Part shown: positions 16,701-17,394 of the stretch, one piece after another
How the letters are laid out: each line of letters begins with the position of its first letter
Position numbering within the stretch: the stretch's first letter is position 1
NCBI GenBank assembly: GCA_039199225.1
Contig: JBCCSZ010000158.1
Location: forward strand, 1-17,394
DNA: 17,394 nucleotides
Source of the DNA: JBCCSZ01 sp039199225
GTDB taxonomy: Bacteria; Bacteroidota; Bacteroidia; Chitinophagales; Saprospiraceae
Reading direction: 5' to 3'
The notes under the pieces: model-generated
Database searches by the model: none
What the model was told of the DNA's origin: nothing
What the model saw: the letters and a program-made list of their open reading frames with translations, nothing else
Position numbers and translations under genes: made by a program

Positions 16701-17394
16701 ACAGATTACCCTGAACGATCCACCACCTTTGACCATCAATACCAATGTAACGTCTGATTACAATGGGGCAGATGTTAGTTGTAGTGGCGCTACGGATGGC
16801 AGTGCAGCGACTTCAGCCAGCGGCGGAACGGGAGCTTACACCTACCTTTGGGATGCCACCGGCTCAACTACCAATGCCATCAGTGGGGTAGGGGCTGGAA
16901 CCTATCGGGTAACAGTGACAGATATCAACGGCTGTACCATTGTCGACAGTGTTACCCTCGTTGATCCACTCATATTAAGCACAGATGCTGTAGTAAGCTC
17001 GGATTATTTTGGATTCAATGTAAGTTGTAATGGGGCTACAGATGGGACTGTTGCCAATACAACTTCCGGTGGAACGGGTGCTTACACTTATAATTGGAGC
17101 AATGGGGCCACCAGTTCAGGCTTAACAAATGTAGGGGCCGGAACCTATTATTTGACAGTGACGGATCAAAACAATTGTCTGACCTATGATACGGTAACCT
17201 TGATAGAACCACCTGTATTACAAATAGTAAATATTAGTCCCACAGATCCCACCTTGTGTGAAAGCTCAGACGGTACCATTATCGTTACGGCCAGTGGTGG
17301 CATCGGCATTTACGAATATCGTCTGGATGCAAATCCCTGGCAAAGCTCCAATATTTTTACGGGCTTAGGGGCTGGGAATTATGATGTATATGTA
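1543..17394 (+). CDS. Giant multidomain secreted adhesin / SprB-repeat protein, C-terminus beyond window
   Basis: Frame 1 is open from an in-frame TGA at 1507 to the last base, giving at least 5,284 residues. The first ATG is 1543 (MRMSK); ATG 1549 is an equal alternative. Order by residue: signal region 1-72; Asp/Asn calcium-type motifs 85-140; unassigned beta-rich domain 141-335; thrombospondin type 3-like 336-476; propeller-like 498-884; Ig/PKD-like with a second CDNG motif 886-1085; unassigned domain 1086-1319; two DUF11 modules 1320-1762, the second split by a LamG domain; SprB, PKD and Ig-like stalk 1763-3581 with two LamG domains nested in SprB repeats; YYDHWEDGYE domain, discoidin domain and DUF11 3582-4522; HYR modules with a second discoidin domain 4523-4818; a second SprB stalk from 4819 on. 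The role inferred is surface adhesion or gliding, with carbohydrate-binding heads (LamG, F5/8C) on a disulfide-stabilised stalk. Export by T9SS is inferred, since the sorting domain would lie downstream. No enzyme motif was recognised. It shares orientation with the upstream CHU_C protein but is separated from it by a terminator. Confidence 0.97.
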   Translation, partial: MRMSKTFTPKRKGLSLESKKEQLLGSVLFPYGASTYLYSFLFVVSFYPILEYFASKWFSPAEAPVLAERAYAPSNLLAPLSFAPEICNNGIDDDGDGLVDCLDCDDCRTSSDCSDNDGDGINDFCDLDDDNDGIPDDLEGRTTESCPVIGSAEFPTYDYTNCSDVTGGKLFSNIGTFEGVEIDMIVYDVPGASINCGSFRGCSNNDDGFTLSATDPGTSATFSFFVHGTSTPATINWAVFLDDFDQVEGIAVDTTNLISYVLNANNGTAISFFGSMIDFDSGNNFEDELQLYFSNISTITFQFTHDNNDRWVCFTSNPVSSIPNSVCSAYQVGGEDTDGDGILNHLDLDSDNDGIYDLVEAGHTATDANNDGIIDNADTNSGLNGLFNSLETSADSDVLQYTVADSETTPDGIYDAYELDSDDDDCFDTAEEGISDTDDDGIAGSGTPTVNSSNGLVNGITYAVPTNNTWQDPSTKPCPINCLNPDNAFNPACATPVVCSNTNPLIAKTYNVWHTGSGGGLDFNQLQTSGAQAGYPSSFTQTGTTSNMPKREGGATYCHPSTGEVLIYSDGEKAWDAAGNEYSTSDSQNRFNTVSTRLFSAAGTPLIIASPGQCNMADELYIFYTDDHLGATRELYYVVVDVPNKTIGPANQLTTFITAEQVSAVQLNCDTIWVVARAGQNMHAIRWTESGFEPRVTTTSIHSSNDQRYRSAFNLKGSLYASTVGPDQSGQLLLCSFNQESGAFLNANYLDPSLLMTDLWGFQNYGIAFSPDGTKLYTSFDAGGENYIFQFDVMAGSNADIQASAYQVYRGNAGAGGIQNGPDGRIYISNGNGSNDGIDSIHVIDAPNEAGVACGFRRNFLTTGGQSGSALNNIVYGLGPAACVPVIESIAAGTDPCSEISLTLTECYAGAGGPYTVYYTLNGVPDSILNVSINSSNEIDLTGLATGAYTNLYVTDSKSCPSNSFSINLQGGACPELCDNGFDDDLDGDVDCDDTDCVVDADFDVADVLCIDTIVTIVADNIDVTWTYNWNFGANASPSTATGPGPHNIRYSATANTQVQLIVSKGSCSETETEGVEIIACSVEPPIAWDYNCEADTCVEIVGIGIKGNVPDTLYIDDPASVHMIVLEATFDGGGSTPDRVTFSNSNGDSATDFYNIFDNKNDRYFRVQLPGASFVTFSTPSGTDVNKGESFIAYIFRQCDNQISTGTFVHRSFYQSFHKFSYGIPQTTIKRNLEVVVPLSELTSSTTSAIFLAAEAGGVTDTLKIYGPNAGNSLNLASLTLFDVPGSADSIHVTVISPSTGGQSVYLSGAGSVTVICPDIFLDKVADKNLAQEGDVINYTYTIYNTGDEAVNNITLVDDKLGAISLPATTLAVDDSIKVSIPYTVLASDLPGPITNIADVNANGMISGDAISWTDSVSVDLSGLSLVKTADKTIANVGDTVFYTYVLSNNGSQSFAIDLTDDRLGNITPDSGMGNPSLLLLYDFQDASGTVISDKSFVGAALDLSINDPANVSWNTNSLSINTATSAVNGTTNNKLWEGITDNGIGGNEISVEMWVQPANQTQGGPARIFSFSPSNSTSNFVMGQDGNEYIFRLRTTGGYPNQLRTNVNAIWPPIGLQHVVYTYDGTNARFYVDGVEVSTTGTANPVGNFSSWDPSFTLIAFNENAYSNINSRDWLGQIHQFAVYNTTLSPTEISEHYNNGSAYIPTNVLAPGQSFSVSYYDIVTNSDLPGPFENIAILEGIIPNTTDTVRVSDTASVIICNLNINPTISNACAGSSDGSINLNITNGSSPYTYSWSTGATTAALSSLTTGSYSVTVTDANGCTADRTIAVGENSLPTVTLVLPRREVCITSSTLTIGGGSPSGGTYSGTGVSGTNFDASTAGVGTHIITYTYTDANGCINTAPDAITVFAEPAIDNVQTSNPSTCSGTDGTITVLASGGSGSYEYRINAGGWQSSNVFNGLSAGSYDVEIRNDNGLCVVAYASNSVVLSDPSSPVANINIPASICEDATATFTATDAGTGATYSWDFGVGATPATASGINPGAVSFGSGGSKSIRLTVTRSGCSTTDNQSYTVFSLPTVGFELTDTSECVSSATYSLSGGTPLGGNYSGLGVSGTNFDPSTAGVGRHTITYTYTDGNGCVNTATDEIWVRALPTATAVPTEVSCNGGNDGVIDLTVSGGQSPFTYSWSNGSTSEDLSGLSIGTFTVTVTDFYGCTVTRSTTINQASLLVMNDASNNVSCYGESDGSIDLTISGGTPPYGFNWNTGATTEDLSNLAAGDYSVTLTDNENCEIQRTITVTQPDSLQIDPTIVNVTCNGLSNGTIDIDLGAAGGTQPYIFIWGDMEVEALWPFEQNALDTSGNEHHPIVIDGTEAYSTTAQEGNASFDFNGNTRIQYNVNNVFMGTTFSEKTISMWVRPNVLSGRQILFEEGGSFNGWALRLNGNTLQGAMRSLGFQFLAGTHTFPNDGQWHHIAMVYDNRRLTVYLDGVAGSTASKTFTNLTTSGNNGGLGGTFSSDAFGSSSNNFYNGLMDYVSYHNTALTEVQINDLLNNNGTRANLSANTYNLTLIDANGCEINEDITLTEPLPLAILMTESPVSCNGGSDGSIDLTVTGGTTPYTYAWDNGAGTSEDPSGLAMATYTVTVTDFWGCTIVDNLAVTEPSAVTISSSVNAESCLGAGDGSINLTVSGGTSPYAYQWSNGLGTVEDPINLNNGTYSVTVTDGNGCVYTESIPLPVVSGISLSEVVTDASCHGGSDGQIDLTVSGGTGPYTFAWNNGAGTNEDPSGLSAGDYSVTVTDSRGCSDIKTITINEPDEIDISATVTDASCFGGDDGGVISTTVTGGTPGYTFEWLDIQPEAHWTFEQTTDDITGNGNHAVGIAGTAQYATTSRERNHSFNFNGSSGIQYNNGTSGFMESPIVQRTIMMWVRPDQFNRERMLFDEGDRFYGIAIRMDNGQLRAAFQHYPATGIVANGPNIPNDGQWHHIALVFNNGVISLYLDGVVVVAGNTTLGSLPSNGTNGGLGSPFNSDAFNDGDSDPYDGLMDDVRFYNIALTQEQVTNEINNDGSRSDLAAGNYTLRVIDANGCADSIQTTISEPTELTIALSPTSISCNGGSDGAIDLTPGGGTSPYTYTWSNSATTQDISGLSATKYVLTLTDANGCTKMDSITLTEPAALTASTNVTSSFNGEDVSCPGSTNGLASAIAGGGTAPYSYSWSNGQVGNNLVGVGAGTYTVTITDANLCTATETVTLSDPPAIVVNTSVISDYNGADISCIGASDGFALAMTTNGAAPFTYSWSNGQTTDSLKNVTAGTYGVTVTDIYGCTAQASVSLSDPTSLSVATSVTSNYDGFDVSCSGGADGSATATPSGGTGAYSFAWNSGQTTQSISSIGAGTYTVTVTDANGCTAESSIVLGEPLDLSATISTANPSDCNVNDGIILVNPAGGTGNFEYRLSIGSWQSSNSFTGLSPGTYNIYVRSINGSCNVGPITATIELPESPSIDNVTIINPATSSSNDGGILVTASGNGIQLNYRLLDSGRSPITGWQASNLFNGLDEGTYIVQVKYYNQNCIAEVELNLTAGGGIVGSTDDVDYCSDDLSSTQFVETYYIPGPEDQLLSALQVLSASSCGFASNATNPFFNYISIGIVETGTYIYYDHWEDGYEPNLAFPIQPTTEIWGDNDPSNGIPPGFTVDLLTAASNITLEDAVQTTTRGSVIDFDAGDKIGSRGNLALTRLGWASESSTLLAGALEVYPTILWGRNFKIPVGANSNVNDMFELTEAIIMAKETTTVNIDADGNGSYETTVTLNEGQGYRTTTGINSGGTISATADVQVHLITGDICAGHESRWFTLRPTDQWSNSYYSPVSTENDGSANVNDTNHPTYVHIFNPNTFSITVNWDTQAGAQTAFTVAAGGTNYVELPNNVGAHFYTSGSNFYAIATIDSDPDNFSTGDRNSAHDWGFALIPESELSSQITLVGYAPGQDPTSSCGLNSYISDKSSWSIQYVDSEETVEEPGAAVNVIDGDYFNHWHTDYSLGSSCNSGHAQYIPIDFGVNNGNDALGSPDGLGASLNDTGDELRLELPHVIQPGQQYTIRWRRSPFTSSTPSMEIYESIDGITYNLRTDNSFSTDNTSYNDLTLTAENNTRFIRLITQNTYDIDIDAVSYNCGRAINSPAMPHEIQIDLGTNHDISGFSFTPTQVTVSGHPQNYEIYVSSDGTNWGTAVATGSWTYSRFTKNIFFTPVAGRYIRAVITSEVNGNAWVSMGEIDVIECTGNENSAPVWLTSSFPTGSASSGTINICIDYNGDGGGNTDLNGVSFDNLITLNELELTKIYDPDGDQTGMRIWVCDGSDALLAGAWGQDPATASPASPAIDLGVGLPNGIPYSASKCVNLSKDYNGNGLFDECDEVIYTVSISNTGALPLTTGSLRIIDTMPDGLTYIPNSTIVIQGVGVNSIPDDISPASLFPIDETGYVYNAIVQPGDSLLLRFEAVIDPVTSATFVQNIANVVNDNKVLLTEVTFPVEEPVPPTIVGLPADTVINCDAAIPAPPFTDTCTLEFFAPQEEWSIVSVSSEETVAGNGAAINAFDGSSSTLWHTSWNGTADPYPHELIIDLGAEYDVSGFKYLPRQSGTNGRIADYEFYISMDGTTWGSPSASGTWANDNIEKEVDIAREPARYVRLRALSEVNGNDWASMAEFNIKYCATEILYTESSPSSACSYEITRTWTTTNYCGRTAAYTQTISIQDTVAPVLYNTPADVTVMVTGIPTPAAVTALDNCATSVPVNYQADTINNVCSFVINRTWTATDACSNTSTHTQSIFVNSPLTLTATITSDYNGRDISCVGASDGSATATPTGGISPITFAWSSGQNTASVAGLSAGVTYTVTATDAIGCTAEATVTLVAPPPINVSTNVISDYNGEDISCVGASDGIGFVSASGGTGTLTYAWDNGQTGQNLVNVGAGTYNVTVTDANNCTQTSFIIFTAPDPLLVNPTLTSDYNGRAISCNGAADGSILAGASGGTPPYTYVWQGGETTVSLTGLAAGTYNVTTTDANGCTETGQITLNDPPPLTINTNVTSDYNGADVSCSGATDGSAATSASGGTGAYTYLWDATGSTTNAISGVGAGTYRVTVTDINGCTIVDSVTLVDPLILSTDAVVSSDYFGFNVSCNGATDGTVANTTSGGTGAYTYNWSNGATSSGLTNVGAGTYYLTVTDQNNCLTYDTVTLIEPPVLQIVNISPTDPTLCESSDGTIIVTASGGIGIYEYRLDANPWQSSNIFTGLGAGNYDVYV
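1795..1962 (+). other. Asp/Asn-rich calcium-binding motifs (CNNGIDDDGDG and thrombospondin type 3-like)
   Basis: Residues 86-107 read ICNNGIDDDGDGLVDC then LDCDDC, a short Cys/Asp motif common at the mature N-terminus of secreted Bacteroidota proteins. They are followed by DNDGDGIND and DLDDDNDGIPDDLEG, typical thrombospondin type 3 loops that bind calcium. A second copy of the CDNG-type motif lies at 4465-4533 (ELCDNGFDDDLDGDVDC). Confidence 0.8.
1963..2547 (+). other. Unassigned beta-rich domain (aa 141-335)
   Basis: About 195 residues, low in helix-formers, with alternating hydrophobics (ATFSFFVHGTSTPATINWAV, ISFFGSMIDFDSG, STITFQFTHDNNDRWVCF). It lies between two calcium-motif segments. 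The pattern suggests a beta-sandwich or jelly roll, possibly lectin-like. I cannot name a family. Confidence 0.5.
2548..2970 (+). other. Second thrombospondin type 3-like calcium-binding segment (aa 336-476)
   Basis: Begins DTDGDGILNHLDLDSDNDG and continues through DANNDGIIDNADTN, DAYELDSDDDDCFD and DTDDDGIAG. These are repeated D-x-D-x-D-G loops expected to hold calcium and stiffen the protein after export. Confidence 0.8.
3031..4191 (+). other. Beta-propeller-like domain (aa 498-884)
   Basis: The stretch has the order seen in propeller-like heads of large Bacteroidota T9SS proteins: GGGLDFN, then GGATYCHPSTGEVLIYSDG with KAWD, then a QCNMADELYIFYTDD strand, and later blades with GIAFSPDGTKLYTS and IQNGPDGRIYISNGNG. 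Blade-closing motifs of the type SPDG..LY and GPDGRIY are visible, but I did not count a definite blade number. Such heads usually mediate binding; no catalytic residues are evident. Confidence 0.65.
4534..4797 (+). other. PKD-like module (aa 998-1085)
   Basis: Contains WTYNWNFGANASPSTATGPG and QVQLIVSKGSCSET, matching the PKD order of a W-x-F-G turn followed by a strand and a Cys-containing return strand. It follows directly on the second CDNG/Asp motif at 4465-4533. It probably acts as a spacer. Confidence 0.65.
4798..5499 (+). other. Unassigned domain between PKD-like and DUF11 modules (aa 1086-1319)
   Basis: About 234 residues that I cannot place. It opens IAWDYNCEADTCVEIVGIG and contains FRQCDNQISTGTFVHRSF and a proline/serine-rich beta pattern ending GAGSVTVICP. 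It is probably two beta-sandwich units. No active-site motif is evident. Confidence 0.4.
5500..5814 (+). other. DUF11 module 1, uninterrupted (aa 1320-1424)
   Basis: LDKVADKNLAQEGDVINYTY, then VDDKLGAISLPATTLAVDD, then LPGPITNIADVNANG. This is the DUF11 order (K-x-A-D, G-D-x-x-x-Y-T-Y, a D-D-x-L-G loop, N-x-A-x-V). It serves as the intact reference for the split copy that follows. Confidence 0.8.
5815..6828 (+). other. DUF11 module 2 split by a nested LamG domain (aa 1425-1762)
   Basis: First half 5815-5952: LVKTADKTIANVGDTVFYTY through DDRLGNITP. Second half 6670-6828: NVLAPGQSFSVSY, then NSDLPGPFENIAILEG. Set beside module 1, the halves join at the loop after D-D-(K/R)-L-G, where module 1 has only SLPATTL. 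About 240 residues are inserted there. Confidence 0.8.
5953..6669 (+). other. LamG/concanavalin-like lectin domain 1, nested in DUF11 (aa 1471-1709)
   Basis: LLLLYDFQD at the start, EISVEMWVQP, QHVVYTYDGTNARFYVDG, then DWLGQIHQFAVYNTTLSPTE near the end. This is the LamG_3 order: a W-(S/V)-x-W-V strand, an H-(I/V)-V-Y-(T)-Y-D strand, the YVDG turn, and a closing F-A-V-Y-N strand. It probably binds glycans, often with calcium, though no ligand can be read from the sequence. It is the most divergent of the three copies. Confidence 0.8.
6829..7056 (+). repeat. SprB-type repeat (first)
   Basis: 76-residue unit: ACAGSSDGSINLNITNGSSP, YTYSWSTGATTAALSSL, TGSYSVTVTDANGCTA. It has the usual C...DG...GG/NG...PYTYSW...G.Y.VTVTD.NGC order. 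Two cysteines, one in the first and one in the last strand, recur in nearly every SprB unit here and probably form a disulfide. Confidence 0.85.
7057..8007 (+). repeat. Alternating GGTYSG Ig-like, EYR-type and PKD modules
   Basis: Four modules. 7057-7284 and 7780-8007 are a pair of 76-residue units of equal length, sharing SGTGVSGTNFDASTAGVG versus SGLGVSGTNFDPSTAGVG and ending TYTYTD.NGC.NTA. Between them are 7285-7521, an EYR-type unit (GSYEYRINAGGWQSSNVFNG), and 7522-7779, a PKD unit (ATYSWDFGVGATPATASG). Modules are separated by short (L/E)P or DP linkers. They serve as stalk spacers. Confidence 0.8.
8569..9207 (+). other. LamG lectin domain 2, nested in an SprB repeat (aa 2343-2555)
   Basis: EALWPFEQNALDTSGNEHH, TISMWVRPNVLSGRQILFE, DGQWHHIAMVYDNRRLTVYL with DG, then NGLMDYVSYHNTALTEVQIN. 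This is a clear LamG_3 profile. It begins right after the host's PYIFIWG and ends before RANLSANTYNLTLIDANGC, which resumes the SprB unit. The host's two cysteines (VTCNG and ANGCE) are both kept. Confidence 0.88.
10096..10743 (+). other. LamG lectin domain 3, nested in an SprB repeat (aa 2852-3067)
   Basis: PEAHWTFEQTTDDITGNGNH, TIMMWVRPDQFNRERMLFDE, DGQWHHIALVFNNGVISLYL with DG, NGGLGSPFNSDAF, DGLMDDVRFYNIALTQEQV. Closely similar to LamG 2 throughout (PNDGQWHHIA, GTNGGLG, SDAF), so the two are likely duplicates. The host breaks after PGYTFEW and resumes at RSDLAAGNYTLRVIDANGC, the same loop as for LamG 2. Confidence 0.88.
11059..11787 (+). repeat. SprB stalk B: three 81-residue repeats of the SDYNG subtype
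   Basis: Exactly 243 bases each: 11059-11301, 11302-11544, 11545-11787. They differ from stalk A by a longer head, with an x-Y/F-N/D-G-x-D insertion before the first cysteine (SSFNGEDVSC, SDYNGADISC, SNYDGFDVSC). Otherwise they share YSWSNGQ, GAGTYTVTVTDANGCTA and a (S/G)(D/E)P linker. The same subtype recurs at 15997-17211. Confidence 0.88.
11788..12285 (+). repeat. Two EYR-type stalk modules
   Basis: 11788-12036 has NFEYRLSIGSWQSSNSFTG and GTYNIYVRSINGSC. 12037-12285 is a diverged copy with LNYRLLDSGRSPITGWQASN and EGTYIVQVKYYNQNC. This module type also occurs at 7285-7521 and at the window end (17212-17394). They are beta-sandwich spacers; no ligand can be assigned. Confidence 0.75.
12286..13500 (+). 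other. YYDHWEDGYE domain, first part (aa 3582-3987); IgGFc-binding-like
   Basis: TYIYYDHWEDGYEPN, EIWGDNDPSNGIPPG, DAGDKIGSRGNLALTRLGWA, LLAGALEVYPTILWG, MFELTEAIIMAKETTTVNID, DWGFALIPESELSSQITLVG. I recognise this signature from large bacterial secreted proteins that also carry DUF11 domains. The overall pattern (fixed gifts of WG..F..PVG and A..TTTV.IDADG) recalls the IgGFc-binding N-terminal type, but that link is from memory. The domain is interrupted after the Cys at 13495 and continues at 14347. Confidence 0.6.
13501..14346 (+). other. Discoidin (F5/8 type C) domain 1, itself split by a nested beta-sandwich (aa 3987-4268)
   Basis: First part 13501-13635: WSIQYVDSEETVEEPGAAV, then VIDGDYFNHWHTDYS. 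Last part 14056-14346: PHEIQIDLGTNHDISGF, NYEIYVSSDGTNWG, GRYIRAVITSEVNGNAW, EIDVIEC. The two parts join into a normal F5/8C domain, judged by the intact copy at 15193-15633. Discoidin domains bind carbohydrates or other surface ligands. Confidence 0.8.
13636..14055 (+). other. Beta-sandwich domain nested inside discoidin domain 1 (aa 4032-4171)
   Basis: NDALGSPDGLGASLNDTGDE, LRLELPHVIQPGQQYTIRWR, MEIYESIDGITYN, NNTRFIRLITQNTYDIDIDA. This pattern (AxGxPDG, DTGDxLxLDL, IxAGQxYTIRWRR, RFIRLxTxNxYDxDIDAVxY) is a recurring unit in Bacteroidota secreted proteins. About 140 residues long. I do not know an assigned function. Its exact start is uncertain because GHAQYIPIDFG (13657-13689) could belong either to host or guest. 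Confidence 0.65.
14347..15108 (+). other. YYDHWEDGYE domain, continuation, followed by a DUF11 module (aa 4269-4522)
   Basis: 14347-14685: SAPVWLTSSFPTG, INICIDYNGDGGGNTD, LELTKIYDPDGDQTGMRIWV, LLAGAWGQDPATASP. This is the usual continuation of the YYDHWEDGYE family. 14686-15108: VNLSKDYNGNGLFDECDEVI, YTVSISNTG, IDTMPDGLTYIPNSTIVI, QNIANVVND, a DUF11 module with the D-T-(M/L)-P-(D/A)-G turn. Confidence 0.7.
15109..15996 (+). other. Two HYR-type modules, the first carrying discoidin domain 2
   Basis: Module 1 is split: 15109-15192 (PTIVGLPADTVINCDAAIPA, PPFTDTC) and 15634-15765 (ATEILYTESSPSSACSYEI, TRTWTTTNYCGRTAAYTQTI). Module 2, 15766-15996, is whole: APVLYNTPADVTV, TALDNCATSVPVNYQADT, NRTWTATDACSNTSTHTQSI. 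HYR modules are extracellular Ig-like spacers. The aligned cysteines of the two modules agree on both sides of the insert. Confidence 0.78.
15193..15633 (+). other. Discoidin (F5/8 type C) domain 2, nested in an HYR module (aa 4551-4698)
   Basis: EEWSIVSVSSEETVAGNGAA, NAFDGSSSTLWHTSWNGTAD, PHELIIDLGAEYDVSGFKYL, DYEFYISMDGTTWG, ARYVRLRALSEVNGNDWASM, AEFNIKYC. This is a textbook F5/8C order and the intact reference for domain 1. It sits exactly between FTDTC and ATEILYTES of the HYR host. Confidence 0.88.
15997..17211 (+). repeat. SprB stalk C: five 80-82-residue repeats of the SDYNG subtype
   Basis: Units 15997-16236, 16237-16479, 16480-16722, 16723-16968 and 16969-17211 (240, 243, 243, 246 and 243 bases). 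All carry the SDYNG-type head (SDYNGRDISC, SDYNGEDISC, SDYNGRAISC, SDYNGADVSC, SDYFGFNVSC) and the GAGTY.VTVTD.N.C tail. They resemble the three units at 11059-11787 more than the stalk A units, suggesting a duplicated block. Confidence 0.88.
17212..17394 (+). repeat. EYR-type module cut by the window end
   Basis: TLCESSDGTIIVTASGG, IYEYRLDANPWQSSNIFTG, GAGNYDVYV. Same module as 7285-7521 and 11788-12036. It again follows directly on an SDYNG-type SprB run, as it does at 11788. The open frame continues past the window. Confidence 0.8.

Overview
The window reads as chromosomal DNA from a Bacteroidota bacterium, most likely a member of the Saprospiraceae or a close relative (Lewinella-like). 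The signs are a type IX secretion (T9SS) type B sorting domain, long runs of SprB-type repeats, HYR and DUF11 modules, and a TAnnTTTG promoter hexamer. Genus-level placement is inference. All genes seen are on the + strand, and I see no rRNA, tRNA, insertion sequence or CRISPR array.

Layout. Bases 1-375 are the 3' end of a secreted protein that ends in the T9SS type B (CHU_C) domain. Bases 514-1017 hold a small, apparently cytoplasmic protein of unknown function, with its own Bacteroidota-type promoter candidate (416-423) and a strong intrinsic terminator (1049-1093). After about 450 bases without a recognised gene, one reading frame opens at 1543 and stays open to the last base of the window: at least 5,284 codons with no stop. 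It therefore fills more than 90% of the window, and its C-terminus lies outside.

The giant protein looks like an exported, surface-exposed adhesin or gliding-type filament. In order it has: a long-headed signal sequence; calcium-binding Asp/Asn-rich (thrombospondin type 3-like) segments; an unassigned beta-rich domain; a beta-propeller-like region; PKD-like and Ig-like modules; an unassigned domain; two DUF11 modules; a long SprB/PKD/Ig-like stalk; a domain with a YYDHWEDGYE signature, reminiscent of IgGFc-binding-type proteins; two discoidin (F5/8 type C) domains; HYR modules; and a second SprB stalk that runs off the end.

The most notable feature is nested domains. Three LamG/concanavalin-like lectin domains, two F5/8C domains and one further beta-sandwich are not placed between stalk modules. 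Each sits inside a loop of another module (DUF11, SprB twice, HYR, the YYDHWEDGYE domain, and F5/8C itself). In four of the five host types the same protein carries an uninterrupted copy that shows where the host was split. In the split SprB and HYR hosts the paired cysteines survive on both sides of the insert. This suggests a filament built from beta-sandwich modules whose binding heads are grafted sideways out of loops, with a three-deep nest at 12286-15108.
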